The notes under the pieces: model-generated
Told to the model about the DNA's origin: nothing
Seen by the model: the letters and a program-made list of their open reading frames with translations, nothing else
Databases searched by the model: none
Shown here: one piece after another, positions 1 to 10,100 of the stretch
Layout of the letters: each line of letters opens with the position of its first letter
Position numbering within the stretch: position 1 is the stretch's first letter
Program-made: the position numbers and the translations under genes
Source: Nonomuraea harbinensis
GTDB taxonomy: Bacteria; Actinomycetota; Actinomycetes; Streptosporangiales; Streptosporangiaceae
Reading direction: 5' to 3'
Assembly (NCBI RefSeq): GCF_019396385.1
Contig: NZ_JAHKRN010000055.1
Location: 1 to 57,432, forward strand
DNA: 57,432 nucleotides

Positions 1-1838
1 CGCAGGCGCAGCGCCGCCGACCGCCGGTCGGCGGTGATCTGGTCGAGCAGCGCCGGGTCGTCGCAGCGGACGTAGGCGCTGGCGGTGCCGACGCGGATCC
101 GGCCGTGCCGCCGCGCCACGTCGGAGACGAGGTACGACAGCGCCTGCGGGACCGGCGTGGCGGAGTGGCGCTCCAGCATGACCAGCAGCTCCTCGGCGGC
201 CTGGCCCGCGTCGAGCGCGCGTCGCACCGAGCTCTCGCTGAACCGGTAGACGGTCGCGCCCCCTTTGGACTCCACGTCGGCGGCGAGCGTCATCCAGCGG
301 TTGAGCTCGCTGGTCAGCGGGCCGGGCGCGACCGCCGTCAGGTCGGCCTGCAGCAGCACGTGGTCGACCGGCTCGGGCAGCAGCGGGGCCAGCACCGGCG
401 CGGCCTCCGCACCGGTGATCAGGGCCCGCCCGTGGCCCGACAGCACGCCGAGCCCGGTCAGGCCGAGCTGCTCGGCCTCGCGCAGCGCGAACTCGGTCAA
501 CTGCTCGCGCAGCGGCCCCCGGCGGCGCGGCTGCTCCCAGGCGAGCCGTTCCAGCACCGAGTCGTGCGCCGGGGCGAGCCCCGGCGCGGAGGCCAGCACG
601 CCCATCGTGGCCTTGCGCACCCCGGCGGCCGACGAGCGGCGCAGATCGGGGTGGAGAGCGTTGAGCGGCTTGTCGCGATCGTCACGCTCGCCGACCAGTC
701 CGGGCACCCGGTCCATCGCCAGCCAGGCCGCGGCCAGCGCCACCCACCGGTCGGCGGTCGACCTGACCCGCCACAGGTCGTAGCCGCTGGTCGGCAGCCA
801 CTCGCCGTCGACGCTGCCGCCCGCCGCGATCAGCCCCGACGCGTACGCGACCTCCACCACCAGCGCGGCCACCCAGTCGGGCAGGTCGAGCTCGCCCGCC
901 GTGCGCTTCATGTCGCGCACGCCCAGGCCCCCGGTGCGCAGCACGCCCGGCGGCTCGATGCTCCAGCGCTCGCACAGCTCCTCGACGGCCCGTACGAACG
1001 CGAACGCCTGCCCGGCGGCCGTGCGGTCGGCCAGATCCTGGCCCCGGGCCGTGCCTTCGAGCGAGGGCGGCAGCGCCAGCAGGTCGCGGTGCACCCGCCC
1101 GCCCCGCAGATACAGGCCCACCTCGCGGGGCAGCGTCACGCTCTCCTCACCCGCCGCCGCCAGCAGGCCGCGGGCCAGCAGCTGCTCGATCGGCGAGCGG
1201 GCGGAGGCGACGCGCACCTCGCGCCTGGCGTTCGGCACCCGGCCGGTGGGCGGGCCCCACGCGAGCTGCTCCAGCGCGGCCCGCGACTCCGGCGGCACCT
1301 CCTCGATCAGCTTGCCCGGCTCGGCCAGCGCCGCCGCCAGGCGCTCCCGGCCGGACCCGGTGGTGCCCGGCGCGACGTCGTCGGCCATCTCGTCGAGCTG
1401 CTCCGGCGCATGGTGGCGGAACGCCACGTCGGCGGGCGGGCCCAGGCCGGCCGGGTCGTCCAGCACCTTGCGCACGCCCGGGGCCAGGTCGAGCGCGCTG
1501 TCGGGCCCGTACACGAGCCCCAGGTCGCGCAGCCGGTCGAGCGCGGACGTCAGCGCCGGCTCCGGCTTGCCCGCCGCCAGCGCCGCCGCGACCGTCTCGC
1601 GCAGCGCGGTCTTCCTGACCGGGCCGTCCCGGACGGCGAGCGTCTCGACCACGGCGAGCGTGAAGCGGTCGAGCCGGTCGAGCACCCGGGCGATCGCCGA
1701 CGGGCTGCTCGCCCGGGCGGCCAGGCCCTCCAGATGCGCCGGCACCGGAGTGATCAGCTCGGGGCGCGCGGTCACCAGCGCCCGCAGCTGCTCGTCGGTG
1801 CGCCCCCTGATCCACTCCGTGAACTCCATCGTTGCCAT
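1..1838 (-). CDS. Helicase-associated domain protein (Helicase_C_3 type), 3' end outside window
   Basis: This is the N-terminal 612 codons of a long open frame that leaves the window on the left. The start is the ATG at 1838, preceded 6 nt upstream by an AGGGA ribosome site; an in-frame ATG at 1829 is the alternative. The N-terminus reads MATMEFTEWIRGRTDEQLRA and then has the pattern 'ARPELITPVPAHLEGLA' followed by 'ARVLDRLDRFTLAVVETLA'. This matches my recollection of the actinobacterial helicase-associated (XPB/Ssl2-like C-terminal, Helicase_C_3) proteins, which lack the ATPase motor and are often encoded near an XPB-type helicase. A role in DNA repair is family inference. The gene is divergent from the membrane protein gene at 1875. 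Confidence 0.8.
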   Translation of the reverse strand, partial: MATMEFTEWIRGRTDEQLRALVTARPELITPVPAHLEGLAARASSPSAIARVLDRLDRFTLAVVETLAVRDGPVRKTALRETVAAALAAGKPEPALTSALDRLRDLGLVYGPDSALDLAPGVRKVLDDPAGLGPPADVAFRHHAPEQLDEMADDVAPGTTGSGRERLAAALAEPGKLIEEVPPESRAALEQLAWGPPTGRVPNARREVRVASARSPIEQLLARGLLAAAGEESVTLPREVGLYLRGGRVHRDLLALPPSLEGTARGQDLADRTAAGQAFAFVRAVEELCERWSIEPPGVLRTGGLGVRDMKRTAGELDLPDWVAALVVEVAYASGLIAAGGSVDGEWLPTSGYDLWRVRSTADRWVALAAAWLAMDRVPGLVGERDDRDKPLNALHPDLRRSSAAGVRKATMGVLASAPGLAPAHDSVLERLAWEQPRRRGPLREQLTEFALREAEQLGLTGLGVLSGHGRALITGAEAAPVLAPLLPEPVDHVLLQADLTAVAPGPLTSELNRWMTLAADVESKGGATVYRFSESSVRRALDAGQAAEELLVMLERHSATPVPQALSYLVSDVARRHGRIRVGTASAYVRCDDPALLDQITADRRSAALRL

Positions 1839-1874
1839 GGTATGTCCCTGCTGATTGGGGCAGCATTGCTAGGC

Positions 1875-2687
1875 GTGATAGAGCGAGCCGACCAGCTGAT
1901 TCTCAACTACGTCAGCAAGGCCGCCGACGCGGCCCACGGCGTGCTGAGACCCGAGCAGCGGCTCGACTTCACCAGGCGGCTGCGTACCAGGATCGAGGCC
2001 GAGCGGCGCGGCAGCCAGAGCGCCAAGGACGTGACCAGGCTGCTCGCCCGCTTCGGCGACCCGGTGCTGCTGGTGGAGCGCGAGGCCCGCCGCCTCGCGG
2101 AGACCGCTCCCCTCGAAGCCGCCGCGGTCGCTCCCGTGGGGGAGGAGGCCACCGCCGCGTTCCCGAAGATCCGCGACGACGTGCCGCCGGGCGTGGCGCG
2201 GAGCAGGCGGGAGGCCGAGCGGCGGCTGGCCAGGGAGGCGCGCGGGCTGCCGTTCGCGGGGTTCCGCAGGGCCGCGATGTCGGTGGCGAACCCCATGGTC
2301 ACCGAGGGCAGGGACGCCAGGACCGTGGTCAAGGAGCACCCCCGGGAGGTCGCCGCGCTGCTGGTGCTCGTGGTGGCCGCGCTCCTGGTGCCGTTCGACC
2401 TGGCGCCCGTGGCGATCTTCCAGGTGCCGGTGATCGCGTGGGCGGCCGGCTCGGCGATGGTGATGTTCAGCGACACGTGGGCGCTGCGCGACCGGCTGAT
2501 CGGCATCGGCTCCCCGTTGCTCGGCTACACCGCGGGCGGGCTGATCGTGGGGGGTCTGCGGGTCGGCGGCGAGCCGGGGCTGGAGGCGTTCGTGGTCGAG
2601 TTCTTCAACGCCAGCGGCGTCATGTTCATGGTCGGCACCGGCGTGAGCGTGGTCTGGCTGGCCTACCGGCTGGTCGATCAGGAGTGA
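1875..2687 (+). CDS. HAAS-like signalling membrane protein of unknown function
   Basis: A protein of about 270 residues. The first ~65 residues are helical and end in a 'RLLARFGDPVLLVEREARRLAE' type segment, resembling the HAAS cytosolic domain that precedes many actinobacterial membrane proteins. A charged linker follows, then three or four hydrophobic segments starting at 'EVAALLVLVVAALLVPF'. I chose the GTG at 1875 (VIERADQLIL) because the family tends to start near here. The ATG at 1842 is in frame but overlaps the presumed promoter of the divergent gene and has no ribosome site. The stop overlaps the end of the convergent TetR gene by 10 bp. The function is unknown. Confidence 0.65.
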   Translation: MIERADQLILNYVSKAADAAHGVLRPEQRLDFTRRLRTRIEAERRGSQSAKDVTRLLARFGDPVLLVEREARRLAETAPLEAAAVAPVGEEATAAFPKIRDDVPPGVARSRREAERRLAREARGLPFAGFRRAAMSVANPMVTEGRDARTVVKEHPREVAALLVLVVAALLVPFDLAPVAIFQVPVIAWAAGSAMVMFSDTWALRDRLIGIGSPLLGYTAGGLIVGGLRVGGEPGLEAFVVEFFNASGVMFMVGTGVSVVWLAYRLVDQE

Positions 2688-3349
2688 ACGGCCGCGGGCG
2701 ACGGCAGCAGCCCGACGGCCAGCCGGACCCACGCCGCCACGAACTGGTCCTTCTCCGTGTGCCCGGGCGTCTCGCCCACCGTCTCCTGGAACAGCCGGTA
2801 CTGCACGACGGCGCCGCCGAGCACGGCCGAGATGCCCTGCCAGTCGACGTCGGCCGACCGGTATTCGGGCTGGGCGTGGAACCAGGTCACGATGGCGTCG
2901 AACATCGGCTGCAGCAGCCCTTGCCGCACCACCGCCACCAGCTCGGGGAACTGGCTCAGGTCGCGGAAGAAGATGCGGGTCAGCTCCGACTCCTCGCGCA
3001 CCTTGGCCAGCCCGGCCCTGCACAGGTGCGACAGCCGCTCCTCCAGGTCCTTCGAGGTCTCCATGGCGCTCAGCTCGGCGAGGCTGCCGGCGACCTGGCC
3101 ACGGGTCCTGGCGGCGTGCTCGTTGATCGCCGCCGACAGGACCTCGTACTTGGACTTGAAGTGCCGGTAGAGCCCGCCGGCGCCCGGTGAGAGGCCAGAG
3201 GCGGCCTCGATCTCGGCCACGGACGTGGCGGCGTAGCCGCGTTCGGCGAAGAGCCGCAGAGCCTCGTCGATGATCCGCTCGCGCGTGCTGGTGGCGGCGG
3301 CCTTCGCGGGCGTGCTCCCGGTGGCTCCCGTGCTCGGCGATCTGCTCAT
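2678..3349 (-). CDS. TetR/AcrR family transcriptional regulator
   Basis: A 223-residue protein. An N-terminal low-complexity Ser/Thr/Ala leader (about 20 residues) precedes a typical TetR DNA-binding domain: 'RERIIDEALRLFAERGYAAT' then the helix-turn-helix 'SVAEIEAASGLSPGAGGLYRHFKSK'. The C-terminal two thirds is the ligand-binding helical domain; its ligand cannot be told. It is divergent from the HAD hydrolase gene at 3491, with a CCTCC-N5-GGAGG inverted repeat just upstream that could be its operator. It converges on and overlaps the membrane protein gene. Confidence 0.9.
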   Translation of the reverse strand: MSRSPSTGATGSTPAKAAATSTRERIIDEALRLFAERGYAATSVAEIEAASGLSPGAGGLYRHFKSKYEVLSAAINEHAARTRGQVAGSLAELSAMETSKDLEERLSHLCRAGLAKVREESELTRIFFRDLSQFPELVAVVRQGLLQPMFDAIVTWFHAQPEYRSADVDWQGISAVLGGAVVQYRLFQETVGETPGHTEKDQFVAAWVRLAVGLLPSPAAVHS

Positions 3350-3362
3350 GTCGTTTCTGATA

Positions 3363-3377
3363 CCTCCGCAGTGGAGG
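3363..3377. promoter_or_regulatory. Candidate TetR operator (inverted repeat)
   Basis: An inverted repeat CCTCC-GCAGT-GGAGG lies 14 bp upstream of the TetR start, inside the 141-bp divergent region shared with the HAD hydrolase gene. A perfect TTGACA -35 hexamer lies at 3401-3406 on the plus strand, but I see no well-spaced -10 for it. Five-base arms are short in GC-rich DNA, so this is a weak call. Confidence 0.3.
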
Positions 3378-3490
3378 GTAGTCGCCGGCCCGCGGGGACC
3401 TTGACAGCCGGGCAGGAACCCTTCCGATGACTACGGTCCCACGACCCGAGCCGTTACGCGTATCGGGAGGTTCTTTGGCATCCTTCAGGT

Positions 3491-4111
3491 GTGGCGACTT
3501 CGGTGGGATTCGACCTGGACATGACACTTGCCGACACTCGGAACGGTATTGCTGCCGTCTATGACGAGTTGTCGGCCCGGCTCGGCGTGCCCATCGACAG
3601 CCGGAAGATCGTGACCAGGCTCGGCCCGCCGCTGGAGACGGAGCTGGCCAACTGGCTGCCCGCCGGGGAGATCGCGGCGGCGGCCGACCTCTACAGGGAG
3701 ATCTATCCCGAGGTGGGGGTGCCCGTGCACGTCGCGATGGAAGGCGCGCACGAGGCCGTCGCGTGCGTCAAGTCGCGCGGCGGGCGGGTCATCGTGGTGA
3801 CGGGCAAGAACCTGCGCGACGCGAGAAGCACGGTGCGGCGGCTCGGGCTCGACGTGGACGACGTGGTGGGCTCCGTTTTCGGCGCGGACAAAGGAACCGC
3901 GCTCACCGCTTTCGGCGCCGCCGCATATGTCGGCGACCATGTCGCGGACATCGAAGCGGCGCGGGCCGGAGGCGCGGTCAGCGTCACGGTCGCCACCGGG
4001 CCCTACACCACGGCCGAGCTGCGCGACCACGGGGCCGACGTGGCACTGGGCGATCTGACGGAATTTGCCGATTGGTTCGCCGGTTGGCAACGGAGTCGTG
4101 AACTCGTGTAA
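3491..4111 (+). CDS. HAD-superfamily hydrolase (phosphatase)
   Basis: A 206-residue protein starting at GTG 3491. HAD motif I is 'FDLDMTLADT' (D8 nucleophile, D10 acid/base). The motif II threonine is in 'VIVVTGKN', and motif IV is 'YVGDHVADIEAAR'. It looks like a phosphoglycolate-phosphatase-like member with a small helical cap between residues ~20 and ~85. The substrate is unknown. It stands alone, divergent from TetR, and ends 91 bp before the cold-shock gene. Confidence 0.85.
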   Translation: MATSVGFDLDMTLADTRNGIAAVYDELSARLGVPIDSRKIVTRLGPPLETELANWLPAGEIAAAADLYREIYPEVGVPVHVAMEGAHEAVACVKSRGGRVIVVTGKNLRDARSTVRRLGLDVDDVVGSVFGADKGTALTAFGAAAYVGDHVADIEAARAGGAVSVTVATGPYTTAELRDHGADVALGDLTEFADWFAGWQRSRELV

Positions 4112-4202
4112 TTCACCGGCATTTACCCGGTCGCTCTGCCGCGCTACGGGGCATAACCTACATCCATTCACCTAATCCACGACGTTCGAACGAGGTCCTC
4201 CT

Positions 4203-4598
4203 GTGCCGAGTGGCAAGGTCAAGTGGTACGACGCCGACAAGGGGTTCGGTTTCCTCACCCGCGACGACGGCGGTGAGGTCTTCGTGCATTCCTCCGCCTT
4301 GCCGGCCAACGCCGGGCCTCTCAAGCCCGGGCAGAAGGTCGAGTTCGGCGTGGCCGAGGGCAGGCGCGGCCAGCAGGCGCTCTCCGTGCGGATCCTGGAG
4401 CAGCCGCCGACGCTGGCCAAGACCAAGCCCAAGGCCAAGCGGAAGAAGCCGGACGAGATGGTGGTGATCGTCGAGGACCTGATCAAGCTGCTCGACGGGT
4501 TGTCCACGTCCTACCAGCGGGGCAAGCACCCTGAGGCCGCGCACGCGAAGAAGGTCGCGGTGGTGCTCAGGGCCGTCGCCGACGACCTCGACGTCTAG
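4203..4598 (+). CDS. Cold-shock domain protein with helical C-terminal extension
   Basis: A 131-residue protein starting at GTG 4203, with GAGG 7 nt upstream. Residues 1-65 form a CspA-type single-stranded nucleic-acid-binding barrel: RNP1 is KGFGFL at 13-18 and RNP2 is VFVHSSAL at about 26-33. Unlike 67-residue CspA proteins it has a basic linker (AKTKPKAKRKKP) and a ~45-residue helical tail ending DDLDV. This longer form is seen in actinobacteria. The likely role is binding RNA or single-stranded DNA. It ends 2 bp from the convergent MFS gene with no room for a separate terminator. Confidence 0.9.
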   Translation: MPSGKVKWYDADKGFGFLTRDDGGEVFVHSSALPANAGPLKPGQKVEFGVAEGRRGQQALSVRILEQPPTLAKTKPKAKRKKPDEMVVIVEDLIKLLDGLSTSYQRGKHPEAAHAKKVAVVLRAVADDLDV

Positions 4599-4600
4599 CT

Positions 4601-6121
4601 TCAGGGCGGGTTCGTCAGCGGTTTGGTCCGGTCGAGAGGCTCCGGCGGGGCGTACGGGGCCGTCTCGGCCTCCGCGGCGGCCTCCCGCGTCCGCTCCTTG
4701 GCCGCCCTGACGCGGGCGCGGCGTCGTACGACGAGCCAGCCCAGCGTGACGGTGAGCACGCACGCGAGCGTGACCAGCCCGGCCGCGCTGCTCTCGGTGA
4801 GCGACAGCCCGAGCCCGATCAGGCCGCCGAACACCCAGGCGAGCTGGAGGAACGCCTCGACCACGCCGAACGTCGACGAGCGCACCTCCTCGCCGATCTC
4901 GCGCTGCACGATCGCGTCCAGCGCGAGCTTGCCCAGCTCCTGGGCGAACGCGGTGACCAGCGAGATGGCCACCGCGGCCCAGAGTCCGAAGAGGATCGCG
5001 GTCACGGTGGCGGTCACCGCCGTCGTGGCGAGCGTCAGCAGGACGAGCAGGCCGGGCGCGTGGTTGCGGGTCCAGTTGGCGATCACCGCGCCGGCCAGGC
5101 CGCCCAGCCCGGCCGCGAGCGTCAGGACCGCGAGGGTCTTGGTCATGTCGAAGAACGGGTCGGGCGCGGGCGGCGCCAGCCACGGCACGACCTTGTCCTG
5201 CACCAGGAAGAGCAGGAAGAACAGCAGGAATCCGGAGAACAGCCGGATGGCGACGTTGGCCCAGACCGCCTCGGCCACCGCCGGGCCCACCTGGAGCAGC
5301 GTCCGCCAGCGCGGCGCCCTGCCCTCCTCGGAGGTCTCCTCCTCCAGGTCGGGCGAGTCGACGTGGCGCGGCAGCCGCACCGCGAACACCCCGGCGGCCA
5401 GGAACACCACCATGGCGACGCGCAGCATCGTGGCGCTGCCCAGCCAGAGCGTCAGCCCCGCCCCGACCGGCACCATCACGCCCGCCGTCACCAGAGAGAA
5501 CAGCGCGACCCGCGCGTTCGCCGAGACCAGCGTGATGTCGGCGGGCAGCACGCTCGGCATGATCGCGGCACGCGACACGTTGTAGGCCTTCGACAGCACC
5601 AGCACGCCCAGCGCGCCCCCGAACAGCGTCAGCAGGTCCTGCGGGCCGACGGCCGCCGCCATCGCGAAACAGAGCAGGCCGCGGCCGAACAGCGTGCCGG
5701 CCATCACATAGCGCCGGCCCGACCTGAACCGGTCGAGGATCGGCCCCACGAACGGCGCGAGCAGCGCGAACGGCAGCATCGTGATGACCAGATAGAGCGC
5801 CACCGGGCCGCGGGCCTCGCCGACGGGCACCCCGAAGAAGACGGTGCTGGCCAGCGCGACCGTGACGAGCGTGTCGCCGGCGCTGTGGCCGGCGGTCAGC
5901 TCGATCAGCCGGCCGAGGCCGGTGCGGTCGGCGCCGTTGGCGTGGGTGAGGCGGCGGGTGGCCCGGCCGACAGACCGCGCCGCGCCCGCGGTGGCCTTCC
6001 CGGCCCGCGCGGTGCCGCCGGCGGTCGCCTTGCCGGCACGCGCGGTAGCCCGGCCCGCGTCGGCGACGCCGCGCCCCACGCGCCGGGAGAGGTCGCGCGC
6101 TCGCTCCCAGCCTCCCTCCAC
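4601..6121 (-). CDS. Major facilitator superfamily transporter
   Basis: About 506 residues with roughly 12 hydrophobic segments and the loop 'GPILDRFRSGRRYVMAG' typical of MFS carriers. I placed the start at GTG 6121 (VEGGWERARDLS). The open frame continues upstream to 6205, but that extension (WCESGGEG...) does not look coding. The cytosolic N-terminus has a short repeated Ala/Gly/Lys motif (ARAGKATAG twice). The C-terminus is a charged tail. The substrate is unknown. The gene is divergent from the DUF3027 gene. Confidence 0.82.
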   Translation of the reverse strand: MEGGWERARDLSRRVGRGVADAGRATARAGKATAGGTARAGKATAGAARSVGRATRRLTHANGADRTGLGRLIELTAGHSAGDTLVTVALASTVFFGVPVGEARGPVALYLVITMLPFALLAPFVGPILDRFRSGRRYVMAGTLFGRGLLCFAMAAAVGPQDLLTLFGGALGVLVLSKAYNVSRAAIMPSVLPADITLVSANARVALFSLVTAGVMVPVGAGLTLWLGSATMLRVAMVVFLAAGVFAVRLPRHVDSPDLEEETSEEGRAPRWRTLLQVGPAVAEAVWANVAIRLFSGFLLFFLLFLVQDKVVPWLAPPAPDPFFDMTKTLAVLTLAAGLGGLAGAVIANWTRNHAPGLLVLLTLATTAVTATVTAILFGLWAAVAISLVTAFAQELGKLALDAIVQREIGEEVRSSTFGVVEAFLQLAWVFGGLIGLGLSLTESSAAGLVTLACVLTVTLGWLVVRRRARVRAAKERTREAAAEAETAPYAPPEPLDRTKPLTNPP

Positions 6122-6298
6122 GCTTACCAGTCTTACCCGATCGCCCCTCCAACCCTCACCCCCGCTTTCGCACCACTTGCGGTCATCTGTCGCGTCAGGA
6201 CGCAAATCTTGTGGCGGAATCCGGTGTTTCGGGGAAGCGGCAGGCGGGAATGCGGGCTAGTCGGCCCCGGCACGGTCAGCCATGGGAGAGAATGAAGT

Positions 6299-6337
6299 GT
6301 GAGCGAACAGCACCTTTCGGCGGAGGCAGGCCGATGA
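6299..6337 (+). other. Possible 12-codon leader ORF coupled to the DUF3027 gene
   Basis: GTG at 6299 has a good ribosome site (GGGAG, 8-10 nt upstream). It opens a frame of 12 codons (VSEQHLSAEAGR) whose TGA stop overlaps the ATG of the next gene as ATGA at 6334-6337. This is either a translationally coupled leader peptide or chance. The DUF3027 gene also has its own GGAGG site inside this ORF. Confidence 0.35.
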
Positions 6338-7134
6338 GCCGTGCCAGGACCCGCTCCGCCGCGCCCGACCAGGCCTGTGTCGCCGCCGTTGACCTGGCAC
6401 GCGACGCGGCCCAGGAGCTGGCGCGGCCGGGTGAGCCCGGCGAGCACCTGGGCTACGAGAGCGAGGGAGACCGGGTCGTCACCCACTACTTCGCCTGCCA
6501 GGACCGCGCCTATCGCGGCTGGCGGTGGGCCGTCACCGTCACCCGGGCGTCGCGGGCGAAGAAGGTGACGGTCAGCGAGGCCGTCCTGCTGCCGGGTTCC
6601 GGCGCGCTGCGCGCTCCCGAGTGGCTGCCGTGGAGCGAGCGCCTGCGCCCCGGCGACCTGGGCGTCGGCGACCTGCTGCCCACGCCGGAGGACGACGACC
6701 GGCTGGTGCCGGGTTTCGCCGAACTCGACGACGAGGCGGAGCAGCAGACGATTTTCGAGTACGGCCTGGGCCGGGCCCGTGTGCTCTCGGCCATCGGCAG
6801 AGACCGGACCGCCAGGCGCTGGCATTCCGGCGAGCACGGGCCGCACACACCGATCGCACACGCCGCTCCCGCGCAGTGCTCCACCTGCGGCTTCTACTGG
6901 CTGCTCGCGGGTGGGCTCCGGCAGCTGTTCGGGGTCTGCACTAACGAGTACGCGCCCGACGACGGCAAGGTGGTCGCCGCCGACCACGGCTGCGGCGCCC
7001 ACTCGGAGGCGGCGGTGCTGCCGCCGCCCGTCGAGCAGGCCGTGCCCATCCTCGACGACCTGGGCTTCGACCTGATGGAGGAGGAGGCGGGCTCGGTCGG
7101 CGAATCCGACTCCGAAGAGCTCGGCCACTCCTGA
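6334..7134 (+). CDS. DUF3027 domain protein
   Basis: A 266-residue protein. I chose the ATG at 6334, preceded by GGAGG at about 6322. The frame is open further upstream to 6211, but that part is poor coding sequence. The protein matches the actinobacterial DUF3027 family. It has four well-spaced cysteines (C182 and C185 in CSTCGF, C202, C220) that could form a metal site, and an acidic C-terminus. In actinobacteria it commonly sits beside an Hsp90-like ATPase gene, as here (gene at 7193). The function is unknown. Confidence 0.85.
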   Translation: MSRARTRSAAPDQACVAAVDLARDAAQELARPGEPGEHLGYESEGDRVVTHYFACQDRAYRGWRWAVTVTRASRAKKVTVSEAVLLPGSGALRAPEWLPWSERLRPGDLGVGDLLPTPEDDDRLVPGFAELDDEAEQQTIFEYGLGRARVLSAIGRDRTARRWHSGEHGPHTPIAHAAPAQCSTCGFYWLLAGGLRQLFGVCTNEYAPDDGKVVAADHGCGAHSEAAVLPPPVEQAVPILDDLGFDLMEEEAGSVGESDSEELGHS

Positions 7135-7192
7135 CGGTGCGGGCCGCTAGCCTACGGTGGCCCCGTACCGTTCGACCCCAGGATCGTGACCG

Positions 7193-10100
7193 ATGACCGA
7201 CACCTTTGGCACCGACCGGATGCGAGCCGCCGTGCTCGCCGCGTGGACGGCCTCGCCCGCCCGGTTCCGCGAGGACGCCAACGCCGAGGAGGACTTCGCG
7301 CTCGGCGGCTACCGCGACCGCCTGATCGTCGAGCTGGCGCAGAACGCCGCGGACGCGGCGCTGCGCGCGGGCGTGCCGGGGGTGCTCAGGCTGACGCTGC
7401 GCGGCGGTGTGCTGACGGCCGCCAACACCGGCGCGCCGCTCGACGCGACCGGCGTGGAGAGCCTGGCCACGCTCCGCGTGTCCGGCAAGCGTGACGAGGC
7501 GGGCGCCGCCGGGCGGTTCGGCGTCGGGTTCGCGGCCGTGGTGACGGTCTGCGACGAGCCGGTGATCGGCTCCCGCGGCTCCGGCTCGGTGCGCTGGTCG
7601 CGCGCGGAGACGGCCGAGCTGGTCGCCTCGGTGCCGGAGCTCGCGGGCGAGCTGGCCGCCCGTTCCGGCCACGTGCCGCTGCTGCGCCTGCCGTTCGAGG
7701 ACGGCCCGCTCGACGTGCCCGACGGGTTCGACACCCTGGTACGCCTCCCGCTGAAGGACGACGCGTCGGCCCTGGCCGTCCGGCGCATGCTGGAGGAGGC
7801 GAGCCCGGCGCTCCCGCTGGGCATGCCCGCGCTGTCCGTGATCGAGATCGACCTCGACGGCGAGGTCCGCAGGGTCACCGCCGACGGCTGGCACGTCGTC
7901 TCCGAGTCCGGCGAGTTCGCGCCTGAGCAGGTGGCGGAGCTGTTCGCCGACCGGCCCACCGAGGAGCGGGCGCGCCCGTTCTGGTCGGTCCGCTGGGCGG
8001 TCCCGCTGACCGGCATCGGCGAGCCGGGGCCGCTGCCCGCCGCGGTGCCGCCGGTCGTGCACGCGCCGACGCCCAGCGACGAGCCGATCGACCTGCCCGC
8101 GCTGCTCATCGCGTCGTTCCCGATGGCCACCGACCGCCGCCACGTGGCCAAGGGGCCGCTGGCCGACTTCCTGGTCGAGAAGGCCGCCGACGCCTACGTC
8201 CGGCTGCTGGAGGAGCTGCCGCGCACTCCCAAGCTGCTCGACCTGGTGCCCTCGTACATGGGCAAGGGCGAGCTCGACGCGCGCGTCCGCCGCGCCGTGC
8301 TCCAGCGCCTGCCCGACACCCCGCTGCTGCCCGCGCTGTCGGCACCCGCGCCCGCCGTGCGGACGCCCTCGTTCGCCGACGCGGAGGTCTACGAGCCCGA
8401 CGCCGAATGGCTGGTCGAGCACCCGTCGCGGGAGCCGGGGGAGGACGGCTGGGTCGTCTCGGGCCGCGAGGCCGCCGTGGTGGCCGGGTCGGGCGAGCTG
8501 CTCGACGCCGTCGCCGCGTTCGTCCCCGGGCTGCTGCCCGCCGGCTGGCCCGCCCGGCATCCCGCGATGACCTCGCTGGGCGTGCGCAGGGTCGAGCTGT
8601 CCGACGTGGTCGACCTGCTTTCCGGCGAGGCGGTGGAGGGACGCGAGCCCTCGTGGTGGCGCTCGCTCTACGAGGTGCTGCCGGCCGACGACCCCGAGTC
8701 GCTCGGCGCGCTGCCGGTGCCGCTGGCCGACGGGCGGCTGGTGCGCGGCCCGCGCGGCACGCTGATCCTGACCGACGGCGGGTCCGCGCTCGACCTGACG
8801 CCGCTGGGGCTGCGCATCGTGCATCCGGAGGCCGCTCACCCCGCGCTGCTGCGGCTGGGCGCCGCCGAGGCCACCCCGCGCACCATCCTGGACGACCCGA
8901 TCACCAAGGCCGCCGTCGCCCAGTCGCTCGACAACCCCGACGCGGGGCCGGTCGCGCACGCCGTGCTGTCCCTGGTCCAGGCGGCGGGGCTGGCGCCGGG
9001 CGAGGCGCCGTGGCTGGCCGAGCTGGCGCTGCCCGGCGCCGACGGCGAGCTCTACCCGGCGGGTGAGCTGATGCTGGCCGAAGGGGCGCTCGCCGGGCTG
9101 CTGGAGCCCGACACGCACCTCGGCGTGGCCGCCCGCGAGCTGGAGGAGACCTACGGGCCGCGGGTGCTGGAGGCGGCGGGCGTGCTCGACGGGTTCGCCG
9201 TGGTGCACGACTCCGACGTGCTGCTCGACCGCGACGAGTGCGACCACGACCTCGACGGCGAGGACGAGTGGCTCGACCACGTGCTCGACCTGCTGCCGGA
9301 GCTGGACGTGCCGCCGGTGGTGCCGGAGTTCGCCGCCGTGCGCGATCTGGAACTGGTCGCCGACTGGCCGGCGGCGCTGCGGCTGCTGACCCGCCCGCCG
9401 CTGCGCGCCGCCCTCCACCCGCTGCGGATCGAGGGCGTCGAGGTGCCCTCCTACACCGCCTGGTGGCTGGCCGGCCATCCGGTGCTGGGCGGGCGCAGGC
9501 CGCGCGAGCTGCGGCTGCCCGGCGCCGACCCACTGCTGCAGGGCCTGTACGCGGACGCGCCGGAAGGGCTGGACGAGGGGGCGCTGGCCATGCTCGGCGT
9601 GCGCGGCACGCTCGCCGACCTGCTCGACTCCCACGGCGGCCCCGAGGAGCTGCTCGACCTCATGGCCGACGAGTCGATCGAGGTCGACCGGGCGCAGCTG
9701 CGTTCCCTGTGGGTGGCGCTGGCGGCGGTCGAGCCCGATCGGGTGGCGCCGCCGTCCCGGGTGCGGGCCGTGCTCGGCGGCGACATCGTGGTGGCCGCCG
9801 CCGAGGACGTCGTCGTGGTGGAGGCGCCCGACCTGCTGCAGCTGGTCACCGACCGGCCGCTGGTGCTCGCTCCCTACGACCTGGCGGAGTCCCTGTCGGA
9901 GCTGCTCGACCTGCCGCTCGCCGGCGAGGTGGCGGCCGGCGAGGTCACCACCGCCGGCGAGACCCGGCAGGTGCCGCCCCAGGTGCGCTCCCTGCTCCCG
10001 ACGGCCCCCGAGACCTACGTCGAGCACGAGAAGTTGCTGGTGGACGGCGTGCCGTGCGCGTGGCGGTTCTTCGAGGGCGCCGTCCACTGCACCGGCCTCG

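Noticed and set aside
105..1841. Plus-strand extension upstream of the HAAS-like membrane protein
   Set aside because: The sequence is antisense to the helicase-associated gene and is Arg/Gln/His-rich low complexity. The real gene starts at 1875 or 1842.
4187..4194. GTTCGAAC-like sequence before the cold-shock gene as a tRNA T-arm
   Set aside because: No acceptor or anticodon stems surround it.
6941..10087. A 1048-codon open frame on the minus strand
   Set aside because: It is the shadow of the Hsp90-like gene on the plus strand. Its translation is rich in Arg, Gly, Gln and His with no domain. Long spurious frames are expected at this GC content.
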